Origin: an uncultured Flavobacteriaceae bacterium | GTDB lineage: Bacteria > Bacteroidota > Bacteroidia > Flavobacteriales > Flavobacteriaceae | Direction: 5' to 3' | Assembly (NCBI GenBank): GCA_947488345.1 | Contig: CANKZQ010000003.1 | Location: 451,832 to 515,831 of the forward strand | DNA length: 64,000 nt | In this document: piece after piece, positions 63,143-64,000 of the stretch | How positions within the stretch are numbered: position 1 is the stretch's first letter | Layout: every line of letters starts with the position of its first letter | Program-made: the position numbers and the translations under genes | Notes under the pieces: generated by a model | Told to the model about the DNA's origin: nothing | The model's input: only the letters and a program-made list of their open reading frames with translations | Databases searched by the model: none

Positions 63143-63838
63143 ATGTCAAGAACAAGCAGCAAAGAAGACAATTTTATGAATGGGCTCTGGATGGATTACC
63201 AAGGTTTCACCCTATTCAAAACGGATATAATAATTGACTATCTAAAGGAATTTGAGAATTATTTAGAAAATAAAACTCAGGAAATTGAAAGTAAAATCTT
63301 AGAATGGCAAAAATCTGAAAAGGAACATGAATACTCTGGTGCCGATTACTATGAAGAAGACTATTTGAATTACCAAATTTATTATCGACAATTAAAACTT
63401 GAAAGTGTTTTCCTTAGCTCGTATGCTTCATTCGAACATTTCTTGAAAAATATGACCAAATCTTATCAACAATATTTCGATTTACAAATTGGTGCAGAGG
63501 ATTTAAGTGGCAGGAATTATATAGCAAAATCGAAAAAATACTTGGAAAAGGTTATAGGGTTAAATTTAGTTGGTACAGATTCTATTTGGAATCTAATAAT
63601 AAAATATCAAGCAATAAGAAATAAAATAGTTCATAACGATTCAAGAATTGGATTACAAGATAAGAATATAGCTAGCCAAATAGCCGGAATTAGTGGAGTC
63701 TCTATTAATAATAATAAAATTATCTTAATGAATAAGGATTTTATAATTTCATTCTGGAAGTTATTCGATGAATATATTGAGAAAATTTTTACTGCAACAA
63801 GAGAAAAAATAACTGCACCTAACACCGTGTATAATTAA
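63143..63838 (+). CDS. HEPN-like protein (cassette 21)
   Basis: I start at ATG 63143, because the ORF-track start 26 codons earlier lies in attC 20. The 231-residue protein is helical and has the HEPN signature Rx4H in YQAIRNKIVHNDSR (about 156-166). An upstream FLSSYASFEHFLKNMTKSY helix is typical of HEPN proteins that act as ribonucleases in abortive infection or toxin-antitoxin systems. Catalysis is inferred from the motif. The stop codon (TAA) is supplied by attC 21; the last residues (APNTVYN) are attC-encoded. Confidence 0.72.
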   Translation: MSRTSSKEDNFMNGLWMDYQGFTLFKTDIIIDYLKEFENYLENKTQEIESKILEWQKSEKEHEYSGADYYEEDYLNYQIYYRQLKLESVFLSSYASFEHFLKNMTKSYQQYFDLQIGAEDLSGRNYIAKSKKYLEKVIGLNLVGTDSIWNLIIKYQAIRNKIVHNDSRIGLQDKNIASQIAGISGVSINNNKIILMNKDFIISFWKLFDEYIEKIFTATREKITAPNTVYN

Positions 63839-63949
63839 TTGCTGGGGAATTTCCTCACCGGAAATTCGCTTGAATTAATTAACTTGCTCGTACAGCGGAA
63901 AATCGTAACGGATTTTCCGCAACTAACCATACACAAACCGTTGTGTTTA
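63815..63949 (+). repeat. attC site 21 (family A)
   Basis: Left arm GCACCTAAC exactly complements cassette 21's 5' end GTTAGGTGC. Inner stem GTGTAT...ATACAC. Right end GTTGTGTTTA opens cassette 22. A family A site after a run of family B sites. Confidence 0.93.
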
Positions 63950-63970
63950 ATATCCAAAAATAACCACGAA

Positions 63971-64000
63971 ATGTCGATTAAGCTAGTAGGAAGTGTTTTA
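63971..64000 (+). CDS. Start of cassette 22 gene (runs off window)
   Basis: ATG 63971 opens a frame MSIKLVGSVL that is still open at the end of the window. It lies 31 bp into cassette 22, as in other cassettes. Too short to assign. Confidence 0.5.
   Translation, partial: MSIKLVGSVL

Larger units (their letters stand above)
46302..64000 (+). mobile_element. Integron-like gene-cassette array with its recombinase (continues past window)
   Basis: A tyrosine recombinase gene is followed by an attI-like site and at least 22 cassettes. These are delimited by 21 attC-like sites with the same orientation. Cassettes span 415-1,923 bp each and hold about one gene. Proof of cassette nature comes from their ends: in all 21 complete cassettes the first 9-14 bases match the reverse complement of the bases opening the attC at that cassette's own 3' end. 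Approximate cassette boundaries (after each G) are 47468, 48107, 49043, 49784, 50606, 51442, 52019, 52641, 53443, 53920, 54882, 55592, 56510, 57076, 58999, 59937, 60593, 61213, 61780, 62195, 63121 and 63940. No transposase, phage gene or second recombinase is present in the part seen. Confidence 0.93.

Noticed and set aside
47980-63949. Repeats as a CRISPR array
   Set aside because: Repeats are about 135 bp, palindromic throughout and separated by whole genes of different length. CRISPR repeats are short, near-identical and separated by spacers of constant length; no cas genes are present.
47980-63949. Repeats as MITEs or REP-type insertions
   Set aside because: No target-site duplication is visible, all have one orientation, and the outer bases match the cassette's own other end instead of being constant. 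Only cassette recombination explains this.

Overview
The window is chromosomal DNA of a low-GC member of the Bacteroidota, most likely a marine Flavobacteriaceae relative. The signs are TAnnTTTG promoter boxes, a LytTR/histidine-kinase pair fused to CarboxypepD_reg and TPR domains, PD40/OmpA proteins, the uppS-bamA-ompH-ompH-murI block, a Flavobacteriia-type cytochrome oxidase accessory cluster and DUF6089/DUF6090 proteins. The family assignment is inferred; the species cannot be told from this sequence.

Region 1 (1-45.4 kb) is ordinary core genome. It holds, in order: the 5' end of ileS; three related OmpA/CarboxypepD_reg genes; tig; a holin-like membrane protein; an alpha/beta hydrolase with pdxJ; a CBS protein with nadK; the outer-membrane biogenesis block ending in murI; a NifJ-like 2-oxoacid oxidoreductase; OsmC with a sigma-54 activator; an adenylate cyclase/TPR protein; a LytTR two-component system; SIMPL and VWA genes; an Nfu protein, dodecin, a DUF255 protein and MscS; three tandem secreted paralogues; tsaB; a TolC protein; and a cytochrome oxidase assembly cluster (heme o synthase, two subunit III-type proteins, subunit IV, SCO, DUF420). 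Two things stand out. The NifJ-like enzyme has lost all four cysteines that would bind the TPP-proximal [4Fe-4S] cluster. The osmC gene has a near-perfect -24/-12 promoter with three upstream dyads, directly behind the gene for a sigma-54 activator.

Region 2 (45.5-64 kb) begins with tRNA-Gly and tRNA-Leu and a small zinc-ribbon gene, then a tyrosine recombinase gene. Behind it lies an integron-like array of at least 22 gene cassettes that runs off the window. Each cassette carries about one gene, and all but one read on the + strand. Neighbouring cassettes are separated by 21 structured recombination sites of about 135 bp. The key evidence is that the first 9-14 bases of every cassette (after a G/TT join) are the reverse complement of the bases that open the recombination site at that same cassette's 3' end. 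This is expected if each cassette was once a circle closed by one attC-like site. The sites fall into two families whose stems differ by compensatory changes, while several A-C positions on the top strand are kept. Those positions become G-T wobble pairs on the bottom strand, so folding should favour one strand.

The recombinase is Xer-like. It lacks the extra segment that marks canonical integron integrases (IntI), and it points toward the array instead of away from it. The system therefore resembles an integron but has a different recombinase type, orientation and outer-stem length. Cassette products include a DinB-like protein, a NACHT NTPase, an HNH nuclease, a HEPN-like protein, an HExxH protein, an LRR-like protein, a DUF6090 protein and many small secreted, lipoprotein or membrane proteins of unknown function. 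Several look like candidate defence genes.
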